A stretch of 64,000 nt of DNA from an uncultured Olsenella sp. (GCA_934660915.1 CAKUIF010000002.1:186001-250000); one strand, 5' to 3'. Positions 44,095-53,931 are shown, numbered from the stretch's first letter. A program made the numbers and translations. The notes: generated by a model not told the origin, from the letters alone.

Positions 44095-46065
44095 CTACTG
44101 TCCGTTCGCGTCTTCGCCGCCGACGTTGCCGCCGCCATTGCCGCCGGTGGTGTCCCCGGTGCTTTGGGTCTTGGTGGTGAGGACAATCGTGGTGCCCTTC
44201 TCGGCCTTGCTGGTCACGGACTGATACGTGACGGTGCCGTTGGCGCTGCAGCCGTCGGCGAGCGTCACGTTGAAGCCGGCGCTCGCGAGCTCGTAGCGCG
44301 CGTCGCTGTAGGATTCGCCCACGACGTAGGGGACGTCGACGCGCTTGTCGGAGGGGCCGGTGGAAACGGTGACGGTGATGGTCTGGTTCGCGGCGGTCTT
44401 GGTGCCGGCGCTCGGGTCGGTGCGCACCACAAGCCCGCTGGTCACGGTGTCGGAGTTGTCGTAGACGACGCTGATGTCGGTGAAGCCCGCCGCCTTGAGG
44501 GTGCTCTTCGCGTTGTTCTCGGAGTAGCCGGAGACGTTGGGGACCTCGACCTCGTTGGGGCCGGAGGAGAGGTAGTACGTGATGGTGTCGCCGGCCTTAG
44601 CGCTCGTGCCGGCGCCCGGGCTCTGGCGGCAGACGTGGCCGACCTCGACGTCGTCGCTGGGCTCGGAGTTGCCGCTCTTGCCCGTGAGCTTGTACTTTGC
44701 CAGCTCGGCCTCCGCCTCCTCGGGCGTCATGTTGGAGAGGTCGGGGACCGTTACCGAGGCCGCAGGCTCGGGGCCCTTGGACACGGTGAAGTTGATGACG
44801 GTGCCCTCGGGGAACTCACGGCCCTGGTTGGGGTTCTGGTCGACGACGTAGCCTGCCTCTACGTTGGAGTCGTACTGCTCGGAGAACTTGTACTGGAAGT
44901 GGCCGTCCTTCTCGATAGCCTCGATGGCCTGGTCCTTGGTGAGGCCGCTCAAGTTGGGGATCGGGTAGTTCTTGGTCCCCGAGTTAAGCAGCGCCATGAC
45001 GACCGCGCCGATGACGGCAAGAAGGGCAACGGCGGCAAAGATACCGAGCTTCTTGTTTCTGCTGTGCTTGCGCTCGCGCTCAGCCTCCTGCTCGGCGGCC
45101 TGCTCGGTTGCCGTCTGGGGACGGTAGCGGTTGTCGCGCTGGATGCGCGGGCTGACGGCGGTCGCGCCCTCGCCGGGCTCGAGCTTGTTCGTCACACCGG
45201 CGGCGATGGGGGAGGTCATGGCGGCGGTGGCGCCGGCCACGGCCGCGAGGCGTCCGGCGAGGTAGTCGCGCAGCGCGCGGTTGAGCTCGTCGGCCGTCTG
45301 GAAGCGGGCCGCCGGGTCCTTCTGCATGCACTTGAGGATGATGGCCTCAAGGGAGGGATCGACGTTGGGGTTGAGCTGCGACGGCGGCATGGGCTGCTCG
45401 TTGACCTGCTTGAGCGCGACCGAGATGGCGTCGTCGCCCTTGAAGGGGACCTGGCCGGTGGCCGACTCGTACATGACGATGCCCAGGGAGTAGATGTCGG
45501 TGGTGGGGCCGAGCTCCTTGCCCTGCGTCTGCTCGGGGCTGACGTAGTGGGCCGTGCCCAGGACGGAGTTGTCCTGGGTCAGGTGGCTGTTCTTTGCGCG
45601 GGCGATGCCGAAGTCCATCACCTTGATGTTGCCGTCGGGCTGCACCATGATGTTCTGCGGCTTGATGTCGCGGTGGATGATGTCGTGCTTGTGCGCGACG
45701 GAGAGCGCCTGGGCGATCTGGCTGCCGATCTGCGCGACCTTCTTGCAGTCGAGGGCGCCGTGCTTGCGGATGCCGCTCTTGAGGTCGGTGCCGCGCAGGT
45801 ACTCCATGACGATGAAGTACGTGTCGCCGTCCTTGCCCCAGTCGTAGACGCTCACGATATAGGGGCTTTGGAGCGCGGCCGCGGCCTGCGCCTCCTGCTT
45901 GAAGCGTGCGGCGAACGAGGGGTCCGTCGCGTACTGCGGCAGCATCGTCTTGATTGCGACGGTGCGGCCGAGGACGTCGTCGCGGCCGCGGAACACCGTG
46001 GCCATGCCGCCCGTGCCGATCCTGTCCTGAACCTGGTACCTGCCGCCGAGAACCTTACCTGGCAT
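44095..46065 (-). CDS. pknB: PASTA-domain Ser/Thr protein kinase
   Basis: 656 residues. The cytoplasmic kinase has the P-loop IGTGGMATVFRG, catalytic Lys in VAIKTM, HRDIKPQNIM, DFGIAR and YVSPEQ. A juxtamembrane linker and one membrane helix (about 337-358) follow. Four PASTA repeats start near YPIPNLSGLTKDQA, VTVPDLSNMTPEE, VEVPNVSGYSENN and VDVPYVVGESYSD. A Gly/Asn-rich tail ends the protein. PASTA domains bind muropeptides or lipid II, so it should sense cell-wall synthesis. It is the last gene of the minus-strand cluster, start ATG 46065 behind AGGAGAG. Confidence 0.96.
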   Translation of the reverse strand: MPGKVLGGRYQVQDRIGTGGMATVFRGRDDVLGRTVAIKTMLPQYATDPSFAARFKQEAQAAAALQSPYIVSVYDWGKDGDTYFIVMEYLRGTDLKSGIRKHGALDCKKVAQIGSQIAQALSVAHKHDIIHRDIKPQNIMVQPDGNIKVMDFGIARAKNSHLTQDNSVLGTAHYVSPEQTQGKELGPTTDIYSLGIVMYESATGQVPFKGDDAISVALKQVNEQPMPPSQLNPNVDPSLEAIILKCMQKDPAARFQTADELNRALRDYLAGRLAAVAGATAAMTSPIAAGVTNKLEPGEGATAVSPRIQRDNRYRPQTATEQAAEQEAERERKHSRNKKLGIFAAVALLAVIGAVVMALLNSGTKNYPIPNLSGLTKDQAIEAIEKDGHFQYKFSEQYDSNVEAGYVVDQNPNQGREFPEGTVINFTVSKGPEPAASVTVPDLSNMTPEEAEAELAKYKLTGKSGNSEPSDDVEVGHVCRQSPGAGTSAKAGDTITYYLSSGPNEVEVPNVSGYSENNAKSTLKAAGFTDISVVYDNSDTVTSGLVVRTDPSAGTKTAANQTITVTVSTGPSDKRVDVPYVVGESYSDARYELASAGFNVTLADGCSANGTVTYQSVTSKAEKGTTIVLTTKTQSTGDTTGGNGGGNVGGEDANGQ

Positions 46066-46188
46066 CGTCTCTCCTATCCCGCTCGCGGAGCTGTCCGCGT
46101 GTTGTCAACTTGGTTGCTGTGTTTGTGGTTCGTTCGTTGGTGCGTTTGCTCTTTATCGTGCCCGCACGGGCCGGTCGTTTGATCACCA

Positions 46189-49134
46189 TCAGGCACCAGC
46201 CCCCGCTGCTTGAATGCTCAGCGTCGCTGCCATGACCCTGCCCGCCAGCGCGGCGGCCAGGCCCTCGACGTCGGTTCCGTTGCCCTCGACGCAGACGGAA
46301 ATCGCGAGCGTCGGGTTGTCGTACGGCGCGAAGCCGATGAAGAGCGAGTTCACGTTGCCGTCCTCGACCTCGGCGGTGCCGGTCTTGCCGGCGACGCGCG
46401 TGCCGGAGACCTGGGCGCGCATGCCCGAGCCGCTCTCGACGCAGGCGAGCATGGCCTCCTTGGTGCGGGCGGCGGCATCGGCGCTCACGGCCTGGCCGAG
46501 GGACTTGGGGCTCGTGGCCGAGACGGTGGTGCCCTCGGCAGAGAGCACGTGGTCGACCACGTAGGGGTTCATGGCGACGCCGCCGTTGGCGATGGCGCCG
46601 GCGATCACGGCGTTCTGCATCACCGTTACCTGCGGGCCGGCGGGGCTCTCGTGCTGGCCGACGGGCTGGCCGCAGGCGGCCCAGGCGGTCTCCCACTCCG
46701 TCATCTCGGAGGGCTTGGGCATGAGCGACGCGCGGCACGAGAAGTCGATGCCGAGCTCGCGGCCAAAGCCGAAGGCGTTTGCGTAGCTCACGAGCTTGTC
46801 GGCGCCGAGCTTGGTCCCTACCTGCGCGAACGCGGTGTTGGAAGAGACGGCGAGCGCGTCTTTGAGGCTCAGGGTGCCATAATCGTTGTTGCGGTAGTTG
46901 GTGATCTCGGCTCCGCCGATCTCGATGGTGGCGGGCGCCTCGACGGAATCGTCGAGGGTCGCGGAGCCGGAATCGAGCGCAGCCGAGAGCGTGACCGCCT
47001 TGAAGGTGGAGCCGGGCGTGTAGAGCGCCTGCGTGGAGCGGTCGAGCATCTGGGACCCGCTGCCGCCCATGATGTCGCTGAGCTGGTCGTTGCTGTAGGT
47101 CGGTGCCGAGGCCTTGGCCAGGACGGCGCCGGTCTTTGGGTTGATGACCACGATGGAGCCGGTAAAGCCGTCGAGGGCGGCCTCCGCGGCCTTCTGGATC
47201 TGCGAGTTCATGGTAAGGCTCACCGTGGAGCCGGTGACCTGGACCCCGGCAAGCGAGTACAGGGCGCTGTGCCAGTTGGAGTAGTCCGCGTGGCCGGTCA
47301 AGGTCTCGTTCATGGTGGACTCGATGCCAGCGCTGCCGTACTGGGTCGAGATGTAGCCCACGGTGTGCGCTGCGAGGGAGCCCAGAGGATAGTTGCGCAG
47401 GTAGGTACCGTCGGCCTGCTGGATGCTCTCGGCAAGCGTGACGCCGTCGCTCGTGACGATGGCGCCGCGCTGCACGTAGGCGGTCTTGGCGATGGTGTGG
47501 TTGTTGCTGGGCAGCGACTGGATGCGATCGGCGTCGATCTGCTGCACGTAGGTGAGGTTGGCGATGAGCACGGCAAAGAGGAGCGAGAAGACGCTCACCA
47601 GGGCGGTGAGGCGCTTGCCGAGCGCCACGCGCCCGAGGACGCCGGACTCCGCGGACTGCACCTTGAAGCTGCCGCGAGCGTGGCTACCGCGCACGACGCC
47701 TTCCGCCGAATGAGCACCTGCGGCCGCGATGCCGGCGATGTTGGAGGTGCCAAGAAGCGCGCTGCCCTCGTCATCTGCCGCAGTGAGCTCGGTTCCGTGG
47801 CCCGTGCCGTCGTCGCCCGCGCGCAAAAGCAGGCCGACGATGATGAAGCTGGCCAGAAGCGAGGTGCCGCCCTGGCTCATGAAGGGCAGCGTCACGCCGG
47901 TGAGGGGCATGAGCTTGGTCACGCCGGCCACGATGAGGAAGGCCTGGAACGCAAGGGCGCTCGTGAGGCCCACTGCGGCGAAGGCAGCTGAGTCGGACTT
48001 GGCGCGCGCCGCGGTCGCGTAGCCGCGCACGCAAAGCAGCAGGAACAAGATGAGCACCGCCGAGGCGCCCAGAAGGCCGCTCTCCTCGGCGATGGCGCTA
48101 AAGATGAAGTCGGACTCGACGACGGGGATGAGCGTCGGCAGGCCCTTGCCGATGCCCGCGCCGACGAGGCCGCCGTCGGCGAGCGAGTAGAGCGACTGGA
48201 CGATCTGGTAGCCGCCGCCCTGCGCGTCGGCCCAGGGGTCGAGCCAGATGTTCACGCGGGTGCGCACGTGGCTGAAGGCGAAGTAGCAGAACACGCCGCC
48301 CACCGCGAGCAGCAGGAAGGACACGACGACGTAGCTCACGCGGCCGGTGGCCACATAGAGCATGATCACAAAGAAGATAAAGAAGAGAAGAGCGCTGCCC
48401 AGGTCGCGCTCGAACACGACGAGCAGCAGGCTGATGCCCCACATGACGAGCAGCGGCAGCAGCATGCGCAGGCGCGGGACCGAGAAGGGCCCGAAGCGGC
48501 GCATGGAGATCGAGAGCGCCTCGCGGTTGGACGCGAGGTAGAAGGCGAGGAACAAGACGATGAGGATCTTTGCGAACTCGCCGGGCTGGAAGCCGAAGCC
48601 GCCGATGTAGACCCAGAGCTTGGAGCCGCCCTTCTCGGTGCCGATGAACATCGGCAAAAGAAGCAGCAGGACGCCCACGAGGCCCAAGGTGTACTTGTAG
48701 CGCGCGAGGCTCTCGAAGTCCCTCGCGAAGGCGAGGACCGCCACCATGGCGCCGACCGAGATGAAGAGCCAAACGACCTGGTTGATGGCAAGTGCCGGCG
48801 CCAGGCGCGTGAGGTAGGTTATGCCGATGCCCGACAGCAGAAAGACGATGGGCAGGATAGCGGGGTCGGCCGCGGGGGCGAGCCTTCTGATGGCGAGGTG
48901 CGCCAGGCCGAAGGCGCCAAAGAGCCCCAGCGGGACGCCGAGGTTCTCGAGGCCGAGCTCGTTGCCGGAGGTGAGCACGTACATGGAATAGAGCAGAAGG
49001 ACCGGGATGGCCGCGAGGATGAGCAGGAACAGCTCGCTGTGCCTGCGGTGGAAGCCGCGCCCCTCCTCGAGAGCCTGGGCGGCGAAGCGGCTGCTCTCCT
49101 CGGCGCGGGTCATTGTTCTGTGCTTGCGGCGCAT
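46189..49134 (-). CDS. Natural fusion of a SEDS glycosyltransferase (RodA/FtsW) with a class B penicillin-binding protein
   Basis: 981 residues. The first ~450 are a SEDS polymerase with about ten membrane helices (GGFGFQPGEFAKI, ERDLGSALLFF, then VLPLTG-like LMPLTGVTLPFMSQGGTS). A ~70-residue linker leads to a membrane helix and a class B PBP. Its active-site motifs are complete: S709-T-F-K712, S764-S-N766 and K917-T-G919. In most actinobacteria these are adjacent genes, rodA and pbpA. Here one frame spans both without stop or restart. It should polymerise glycan and cross-link it at the growth site. The start lies one base after the pstP stop, so expression is coupled. Confidence 0.93.
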   Translation of the reverse strand: MRRKHRTMTRAEESSRFAAQALEEGRGFHRRHSELFLLILAAIPVLLLYSMYVLTSGNELGLENLGVPLGLFGAFGLAHLAIRRLAPAADPAILPIVFLLSGIGITYLTRLAPALAINQVVWLFISVGAMVAVLAFARDFESLARYKYTLGLVGVLLLLLPMFIGTEKGGSKLWVYIGGFGFQPGEFAKILIVLFLAFYLASNREALSISMRRFGPFSVPRLRMLLPLLVMWGISLLLVVFERDLGSALLFFIFFVIMLYVATGRVSYVVVSFLLLAVGGVFCYFAFSHVRTRVNIWLDPWADAQGGGYQIVQSLYSLADGGLVGAGIGKGLPTLIPVVESDFIFSAIAEESGLLGASAVLILFLLLCVRGYATAARAKSDSAAFAAVGLTSALAFQAFLIVAGVTKLMPLTGVTLPFMSQGGTSLLASFIIVGLLLRAGDDGTGHGTELTAADDEGSALLGTSNIAGIAAAGAHSAEGVVRGSHARGSFKVQSAESGVLGRVALGKRLTALVSVFSLLFAVLIANLTYVQQIDADRIQSLPSNNHTIAKTAYVQRGAIVTSDGVTLAESIQQADGTYLRNYPLGSLAAHTVGYISTQYGSAGIESTMNETLTGHADYSNWHSALYSLAGVQVTGSTVSLTMNSQIQKAAEAALDGFTGSIVVINPKTGAVLAKASAPTYSNDQLSDIMGGSGSQMLDRSTQALYTPGSTFKAVTLSAALDSGSATLDDSVEAPATIEIGGAEITNYRNNDYGTLSLKDALAVSSNTAFAQVGTKLGADKLVSYANAFGFGRELGIDFSCRASLMPKPSEMTEWETAWAACGQPVGQHESPAGPQVTVMQNAVIAGAIANGGVAMNPYVVDHVLSAEGTTVSATSPKSLGQAVSADAAARTKEAMLACVESGSGMRAQVSGTRVAGKTGTAEVEDGNVNSLFIGFAPYDNPTLAISVCVEGNGTDVEGLAAALAGRVMAATLSIQAAGAGA

Positions 49135-49135
49135 G

Positions 49136-50392
49136 CTATTCGCCTCCGTTCTCTGGCTTGGTGGGTGCGGTGTCGACGGGCGCGCCCGGGGTCCCCTCGG
49201 ACTTCGCCTCGTCCGCCACGCTGGCCGCGGCGGTCTTGTCGGCGTCTATCTGGGCGCGGTAGGCGTCCAAGGTGTCGCGGCCGGCCTGCTCGTTGGCCAC
49301 GCGGATGCCCTGCTCGAGCTGGTCTTGGACCGAGGCGGGCAGGTCGGCCACCGCCACGGCGCTCGTCTCGACGAGGTTGCCGAGCGGAATGCCCAAGACA
49401 CTCGCGTTGATGCCCTGGTAGATGCCCACGGTGTCGCCGTTGACCGAGAGGTACCACTCGCCGCGGACAAAGGCGAGGCACACCAGGATGGTGGCAAGAA
49501 GCACGCCCACGAGCGTCGCGGTGACGCCGAACGCGCGCTTGGCGAGCCTGCGGCGGCTCTTCTCGGCGGTGCCGTCGTCGACGACGTCGACCACCACCAC
49601 CGTGACGTTGTCGAGGCCGCCGGCGGTGAGCGCCGCGGCGACGAGGTTGTCTGCGGCCTGCTGCGGCGTGGCGCTCGAGACGGCGAGCGCCTCGATCTCG
49701 CTGTCGGCGATCATGGACGAAAGCCCGTCGGAGCACAGGATCACGCGGTCGCCGTTGCTCACCTCGAGCGAGAAGTGGTCGGCGTACATGTCGGGGTCCG
49801 AGCCGAGGGCGCGGGTGATGATGGAGCGGGAGGGGTGCGTACGGGCCTCGTCGGCCGTGATCTGGCCGGAGTCCACGAGCTCCTCGACATAGGAGTGGTC
49901 GTGCGTCACGCGCACGAGGGAGCCGTGGCGCAGCAGGTAGATGCGCGAATCGCCCACATGGGCGATGGCCATCTTTCCTTCCTCGATCAGGCAGCACGAC
50001 GCGGTGCACCCCATGCCGGGCTTGCCCACGCCCTGCTCGGCTCCGAGCATGACGGCCGCGTTGGCGGCCTCGACGGCGACGCCCAGAAGGACGTCGTCGG
50101 CGCCCGCCGGGGCCTTCTCGGCGATGGTGCTGACGGCGATGGAGCTCGCGACCTCGCCGGCGGCGTGCCCGCCCATGCCGTCGCACACGGCAAACAGCGG
50201 GGCCTGCACCAGGAAGGAGTCCTCGTTGTGACCACGGACGAGGCCCACGTCGGAGCGCGATCCCCACGCGAGGGTCGTGCTCACGCCCTGGACGACGTCG
50301 GCGCCGGCGCGGCCCTCCACGGCCATCTCGGCGCGGCCGGGCGCGTTGGCGGGCTCCTGGGCGGAGGTGTTGTTCAGCTCCTCCGAGCTCAT
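49136..50392 (-). CDS. pstP: PP2C-type Ser/Thr phosphatase
   Basis: 418 residues. PP2C domain with the metal-binding motifs RSDVGLVRGHNEDSF, CDGMGGHAAGE, AHVGDSRIYLLR and GGLDNVTVVVVD. One membrane helix (about 285-305) and an extracellular tail of ~110 residues with low-complexity end follow. It should reverse phosphorylation by the two kinases of this cluster. It overlaps the FHA gene by four bases (ATGA). Confidence 0.95.
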   Translation of the reverse strand: MSSEELNNTSAQEPANAPGRAEMAVEGRAGADVVQGVSTTLAWGSRSDVGLVRGHNEDSFLVQAPLFAVCDGMGGHAAGEVASSIAVSTIAEKAPAGADDVLLGVAVEAANAAVMLGAEQGVGKPGMGCTASCCLIEEGKMAIAHVGDSRIYLLRHGSLVRVTHDHSYVEELVDSGQITADEARTHPSRSIITRALGSDPDMYADHFSLEVSNGDRVILCSDGLSSMIADSEIEALAVSSATPQQAADNLVAAALTAGGLDNVTVVVVDVVDDGTAEKSRRRLAKRAFGVTATLVGVLLATILVCLAFVRGEWYLSVNGDTVGIYQGINASVLGIPLGNLVETSAVAVADLPASVQDQLEQGIRVANEQAGRDTLDAYRAQIDADKTAAASVADEAKSEGTPGAPVDTAPTKPENGGE

Positions 50393-50802
50393 CCGCGGCT
50401 CACCCTCATGATCGTGTCGCCAATCTGCACCTCATCGGCGTCGCGCAGCGTGACCGCCTGCGTGATGGGGTGCCCGTTGACGAGCGTTCCGTTGGTCGAG
50501 CCCATGTCCTCGAGGACGAGGGCGGGGCCCTGAAGGGTAAAGCGGGCGTGCGTCGACGAGACGTAGGGCTCGTCGACCACGATGTCGGAGCTGGGGGAGC
50601 GCCCGACGATCACGGGGCCGAGGATATCGACGTGCAGGCCGCGCAGGCTGCGCGTGCCCTTCTCGACGTCGACCGACCAGATCGCCGCGTCGCGACGCTG
50701 GCCCCTGACGAGGCCCACGCCGGTGCGCATCACGGCAAAGAGGAAGAGGTACAGGACGACGACGAGGACGACGCGCCCAATAAAGAGGACGAGGTCGATC
50801 AT
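50389..50802 (-). CDS. fhaB: FHA-domain membrane protein (FhaB/FipA-like)
   Basis: 137 residues. One N-terminal membrane helix (about 5-25), then an FHA domain: VIVGRSPSSDIVVDEPYVSSTHARF and MGSTNGTLVNG. It binds phosphothreonine. In mycobacteria the equivalent protein links kinase signalling to division. It overlaps its neighbours at both ends (TAATG with fhaA, ATGA with pstP). Confidence 0.9.
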   Translation of the reverse strand: MIDLVLFIGRVVLVVVLYLFLFAVMRTGVGLVRGQRRDAAIWSVDVEKGTRSLRGLHVDILGPVIVGRSPSSDIVVDEPYVSSTHARFTLQGPALVLEDMGSTNGTLVNGHPITQAVTLRDADEVQIGDTIMRVSRG

Positions 50803-52169
50803 TAGTTATTCTCCCGGAACTCGAGGTTCACGAGGCCCAAGGTAAGAAGGTCTCCGTCGCGCAGGACGCACTCGTCGACGTCGACGTCGTTGACGAGCGT
50901 GCCGTTGGTTGAGCGCAGATCGACGATGTGCCACTCGCGGCCGTCGAAGCGCAGCTCGGCGTGGCGGCGACTCACATTGGGGTCGCGCAGGACGATGCCG
51001 GCCTGGCTGCGCTCTCGGCCGATGATGGTCGAGGGGGCGACTCCGGTGAAGGTGCGGCCGGTCTGGCGGTCGATGAGCAGGCAGGTCGCGGCAGGGGCGG
51101 GAGGCATCTGGGGCCCGCCGAGGCCCACGCCGTAGGGATCGGGGTTGGAGAAGGGGTCGCTCGCGGCGGCGGCGACCTCCGCGGCGGCTCCCGCCTGGGC
51201 GGCGACGCTTGCCGCAACACCGGCGCTGGAGCCGGCGGCGACGCCCGCCGCCACGTTGGCGGCGGCCTCGTTGCCCACGCCGCGGCGCAGGTCGACGAGC
51301 GGGCTCGCGGCGGGGCGGCGCTGGGTCATGGGCACGGGGATGGCGGCGTGCGCCGCCAGGGGATCGATCAGGGGAGCCGCGGCCACCGGCATCGGGGTCG
51401 AGGAGGTCGAGGACGCCACGGGCATGGGGGCCGCGTCGGCGTAGTCGTAGCTCGAGGGAATCACGTCGAGCCCGGCGTCGGCAAAGCCGATCGGGGCGAG
51501 GTCGGGGGCGGGCACCGCAGAAACGGGGCGCTCGGAGAAGGCGTCGGCGGCAGCCATGCCCGCGGCGACGTTGGCGGCGCCGTTCGGGGCCTGCGCGCCC
51601 GCGGGGGCGGCGCTCGCCTGAGGCGCGAAGGCGGGGTCGGCCACCGGGGCGGGGGCCGCCGGCTGCGGGGCCGGCTGGGTCACGACGGGCATCGGCGCGG
51701 CGCCCGGGCGGGCCTTGGCGCGCGGGCGCTTCGCGGCGCCGCCCATGCTGGAGTTCGCCCCCAGGAATGCCATCTCCTCGGCGCGCAGGTCGGCGAGGGT
51801 GCGGGCGTCGACGTTCTCCGCAAAGACGGCGAACTTGCCGCTCTTGAGCGTGGGGTCGACCATAAAGCGAACCAGCGGCTCGCCCACGAACGAGTAGCCC
51901 TTCTTCTGGGCCTCGGCGGCCACGTAGGCGGCCGTCTCGAAGGTGATCTTCTGGTAAAGCGGCCTCATGAGCGAGTCGTCGGAGGACGAGACGAGCACGG
52001 TGTACAGGGCGGGCGCGGTGTCCACGCCGTCGATCTCGAACGTCTCGTTTTCCATCTCGCGGGCCGCGCGCTTGGCCAGCTTCTTGAACGAGAAGGGCTC
52101 GGTGTAGCCCTGCGGCGCCTCGCCGAAAATGGAGCCGATGCGGCCCTCGAACTCATTAAGGAAGCTCAT
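50802..52169 (-). CDS. fhaA: FHA-domain protein with DUF3662-like N-terminus (FhaA-like)
   Basis: 455 residues. The N-terminal ~115 residues (MSFLNEFEGRIGSIFGEAPQ, then APALYTVLVSSSD) match the DUF3662/FhaA start. A ~240-residue Ala/Pro-rich linker follows. The C-terminal FHA domain has STIIGRERSQAGIVLRDPN, SRRHAELRF and RSTNGTLVNDV. In mycobacteria FhaA binds phosphorylated partners of the wall machinery. It overlaps the upstream kinase gene by 14 bases. Confidence 0.9.
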   Translation of the reverse strand: MSFLNEFEGRIGSIFGEAPQGYTEPFSFKKLAKRAAREMENETFEIDGVDTAPALYTVLVSSSDDSLMRPLYQKITFETAAYVAAEAQKKGYSFVGEPLVRFMVDPTLKSGKFAVFAENVDARTLADLRAEEMAFLGANSSMGGAAKRPRAKARPGAAPMPVVTQPAPQPAAPAPVADPAFAPQASAAPAGAQAPNGAANVAAGMAAADAFSERPVSAVPAPDLAPIGFADAGLDVIPSSYDYADAAPMPVASSTSSTPMPVAAAPLIDPLAAHAAIPVPMTQRRPAASPLVDLRRGVGNEAAANVAAGVAAGSSAGVAASVAAQAGAAAEVAAAASDPFSNPDPYGVGLGGPQMPPAPAATCLLIDRQTGRTFTGVAPSTIIGRERSQAGIVLRDPNVSRRHAELRFDGREWHIVDLRSTNGTLVNDVDVDECVLRDGDLLTLGLVNLEFRENN

Positions 52170-53931
52170 CAGAATCCTCGCCTTCCTGGCCCAGGAAGAG
52201 CGGGCCTCTGAGGACGGTCAAAATGCACATAAACAAAAGACAGGTTACCGCAACAGCGCATGAGGCCAACTCGGCGCCGCCCCATATACCGCCATTCTCC
52301 ACCCGTGCGCGCAGCCACGCCGCCGCAACGAGCACACCGGCGCCGAGCACCTGGCCGACGATTCCGGAGGCGACGGTCCCCCTCATGGCGACGATGGACG
52401 AAAGCCACGACGCGCAGGCCGCACCACCTGCGCAAAGCCAGGTGGCGGGGCTCGCGAGCGCTGCGAGCACCGCCGGCGCCGCCTGCTCGGCGGCAAATCC
52501 CGCCCCCACGACGCAGCCCATTATGGTTCCCATCAGGTATGTGAAGCCGCCGGTGGCAAGCGCCGCCAGCGGATCGAGCGTGAAGCCCGCGAGCTGTGCC
52601 CCGGCAAAGGGCTGGCCGCTCGCCCACGGGGCAAGAAGCGCCACCGACGCCATGCCCTCGCCGCGCCCAACCAGGCCCCACCAGGCGGCAAGCGCCACGC
52701 CCACCGCCGACGCCAGGATGAACGAGGAGCTCGCAGGCGATGTGGTCGCGATGGCGAGGACCGAGAACGCCCCGCAGGTCAGCGTGGCCGAAGGAGGCCA
52801 GATTGCCGCGAGCGCGCACGACGCGGCGGCGCCCGCGAGCCGCGTCGCCGCGGGAATGCCGGAGAAGCCGGGCAGCGCCGCCGCGGCGAAGGCCGCCACG
52901 GCGAGCGCGGGCAGGGCCCGTTCGACGACGGCCCACGCCTGCGGCATGCGCAGGTGGAAGGGGAGGTGGGCGCGCCCCCACTCGCCCTCGCCCGTCTGGT
53001 CGTCCTTCTCGGACTGCTCGATGAGCTCGGCCAGGGAGGCCTGCCCCTCGGCCGGGTCGCCGAGCTTGGGCACGAGCTCGCAGGCGAGCTCGTCTACGGA
53101 GCTCGTGCGCTCAGAAGCCGTCGGGGCGAGCGCCCGGATGAGCGCGTCCTCGATGTCGAGGTCAAGGTCCGAAGCGTCCTTCCCGATACGCGGCCCGCGC
53201 CGGATCTTCTCCAAAGAAGCTCCCGCGCTCGACGCGATGAAGGGATTCTTTCCCGTAAGGGCCTGCCAGAGCACGGAAGCGAGGCTAAAGACGTCAGCCC
53301 GCTCGTCCACGAGCATGCCCTCGATCTGCTCGGGCGGCATATAGCCCACGGTGCCGCCGCGCGCCCCGCCGTAGCCGGCCGCCGCGCCGAGCTCGGCCAT
53401 GCCGAGGTCGGCGACCTTCACCGTGCCCATGCGGTCGATCATGATGTTCGTCGGCTTGATGTCCATGTGCAGGACGCGGTTCTCGTGCGCATAGGCGAGC
53501 GCGCGGGCGCACGACGAAAGGATGTGGGCGCACTCCTCGTGGGTGAGCCGGCCGCCCTCCACACGGGCAAGGAGCTCGGCGAGGTTCAGGCCGTCGACGT
53601 ACTCCATGATCAGGTAGGCGTAGCCGGCGTCCAGCTCGAAGTCGATCACGCTCACGATGTTGGGGTGGGCAAGCAGGCAGGCGGTGCGCGCCTCGGCGAG
53701 GACCTCGTCGACGGTCGAGGCGCCGACGCCGTCGGCGCTGTTGCTCACAAGCGGCATGCGCTTGATGGCAACGCGGCGCTGCAGGCGCGTGTCCCAGCAG
53801 GTGCACACGGTGCCAAACCCGCCGGTGCCGCGCCGCGCCAGGACGCGGTAGCGGCCCAGGAGCAGGTTTTCGGGCTGCTGGGGCTGGTTCATGCTTCTGG
53901 TTACCAGCGGCGTTGAAGTTGGTGTGCCCAC
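52156..53931 (-). CDS. Multi-pass membrane Ser/Thr protein kinase, first gene of the cluster
   Basis: 591 residues. Kinase domain (about 27-290): P-loop RRGTGGFGTV, catalytic Lys in VAIKRM, catalytic loop HMDIKPTNIM (HMD in place of HRD), metal loop DLGMAE (DLG in place of DFG) and YMPPEQ. The C-terminal ~240 residues are seven or more Ala/Gly-rich membrane helices, not PASTA repeats. It may sense something in the membrane. This gene is absent from the standard mycobacterial cluster, where pknA takes a different place. The start is GTG 53931 behind AAGGAG; ATG 53892 is an alternative. A TAGAAT box (53985-53990, minus strand) may start the whole transcript. Confidence 0.88.
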   Translation of the reverse strand: MGTPTSTPLVTRSMNQPQQPENLLLGRYRVLARRGTGGFGTVCTCWDTRLQRRVAIKRMPLVSNSADGVGASTVDEVLAEARTACLLAHPNIVSVIDFELDAGYAYLIMEYVDGLNLAELLARVEGGRLTHEECAHILSSCARALAYAHENRVLHMDIKPTNIMIDRMGTVKVADLGMAELGAAAGYGGARGGTVGYMPPEQIEGMLVDERADVFSLASVLWQALTGKNPFIASSAGASLEKIRRGPRIGKDASDLDLDIEDALIRALAPTASERTSSVDELACELVPKLGDPAEGQASLAELIEQSEKDDQTGEGEWGRAHLPFHLRMPQAWAVVERALPALAVAAFAAAALPGFSGIPAATRLAGAAASCALAAIWPPSATLTCGAFSVLAIATTSPASSSFILASAVGVALAAWWGLVGRGEGMASVALLAPWASGQPFAGAQLAGFTLDPLAALATGGFTYLMGTIMGCVVGAGFAAEQAAPAVLAALASPATWLCAGGAACASWLSSIVAMRGTVASGIVGQVLGAGVLVAAAWLRARVENGGIWGGAELASCAVAVTCLLFMCILTVLRGPLFLGQEGEDSDELP

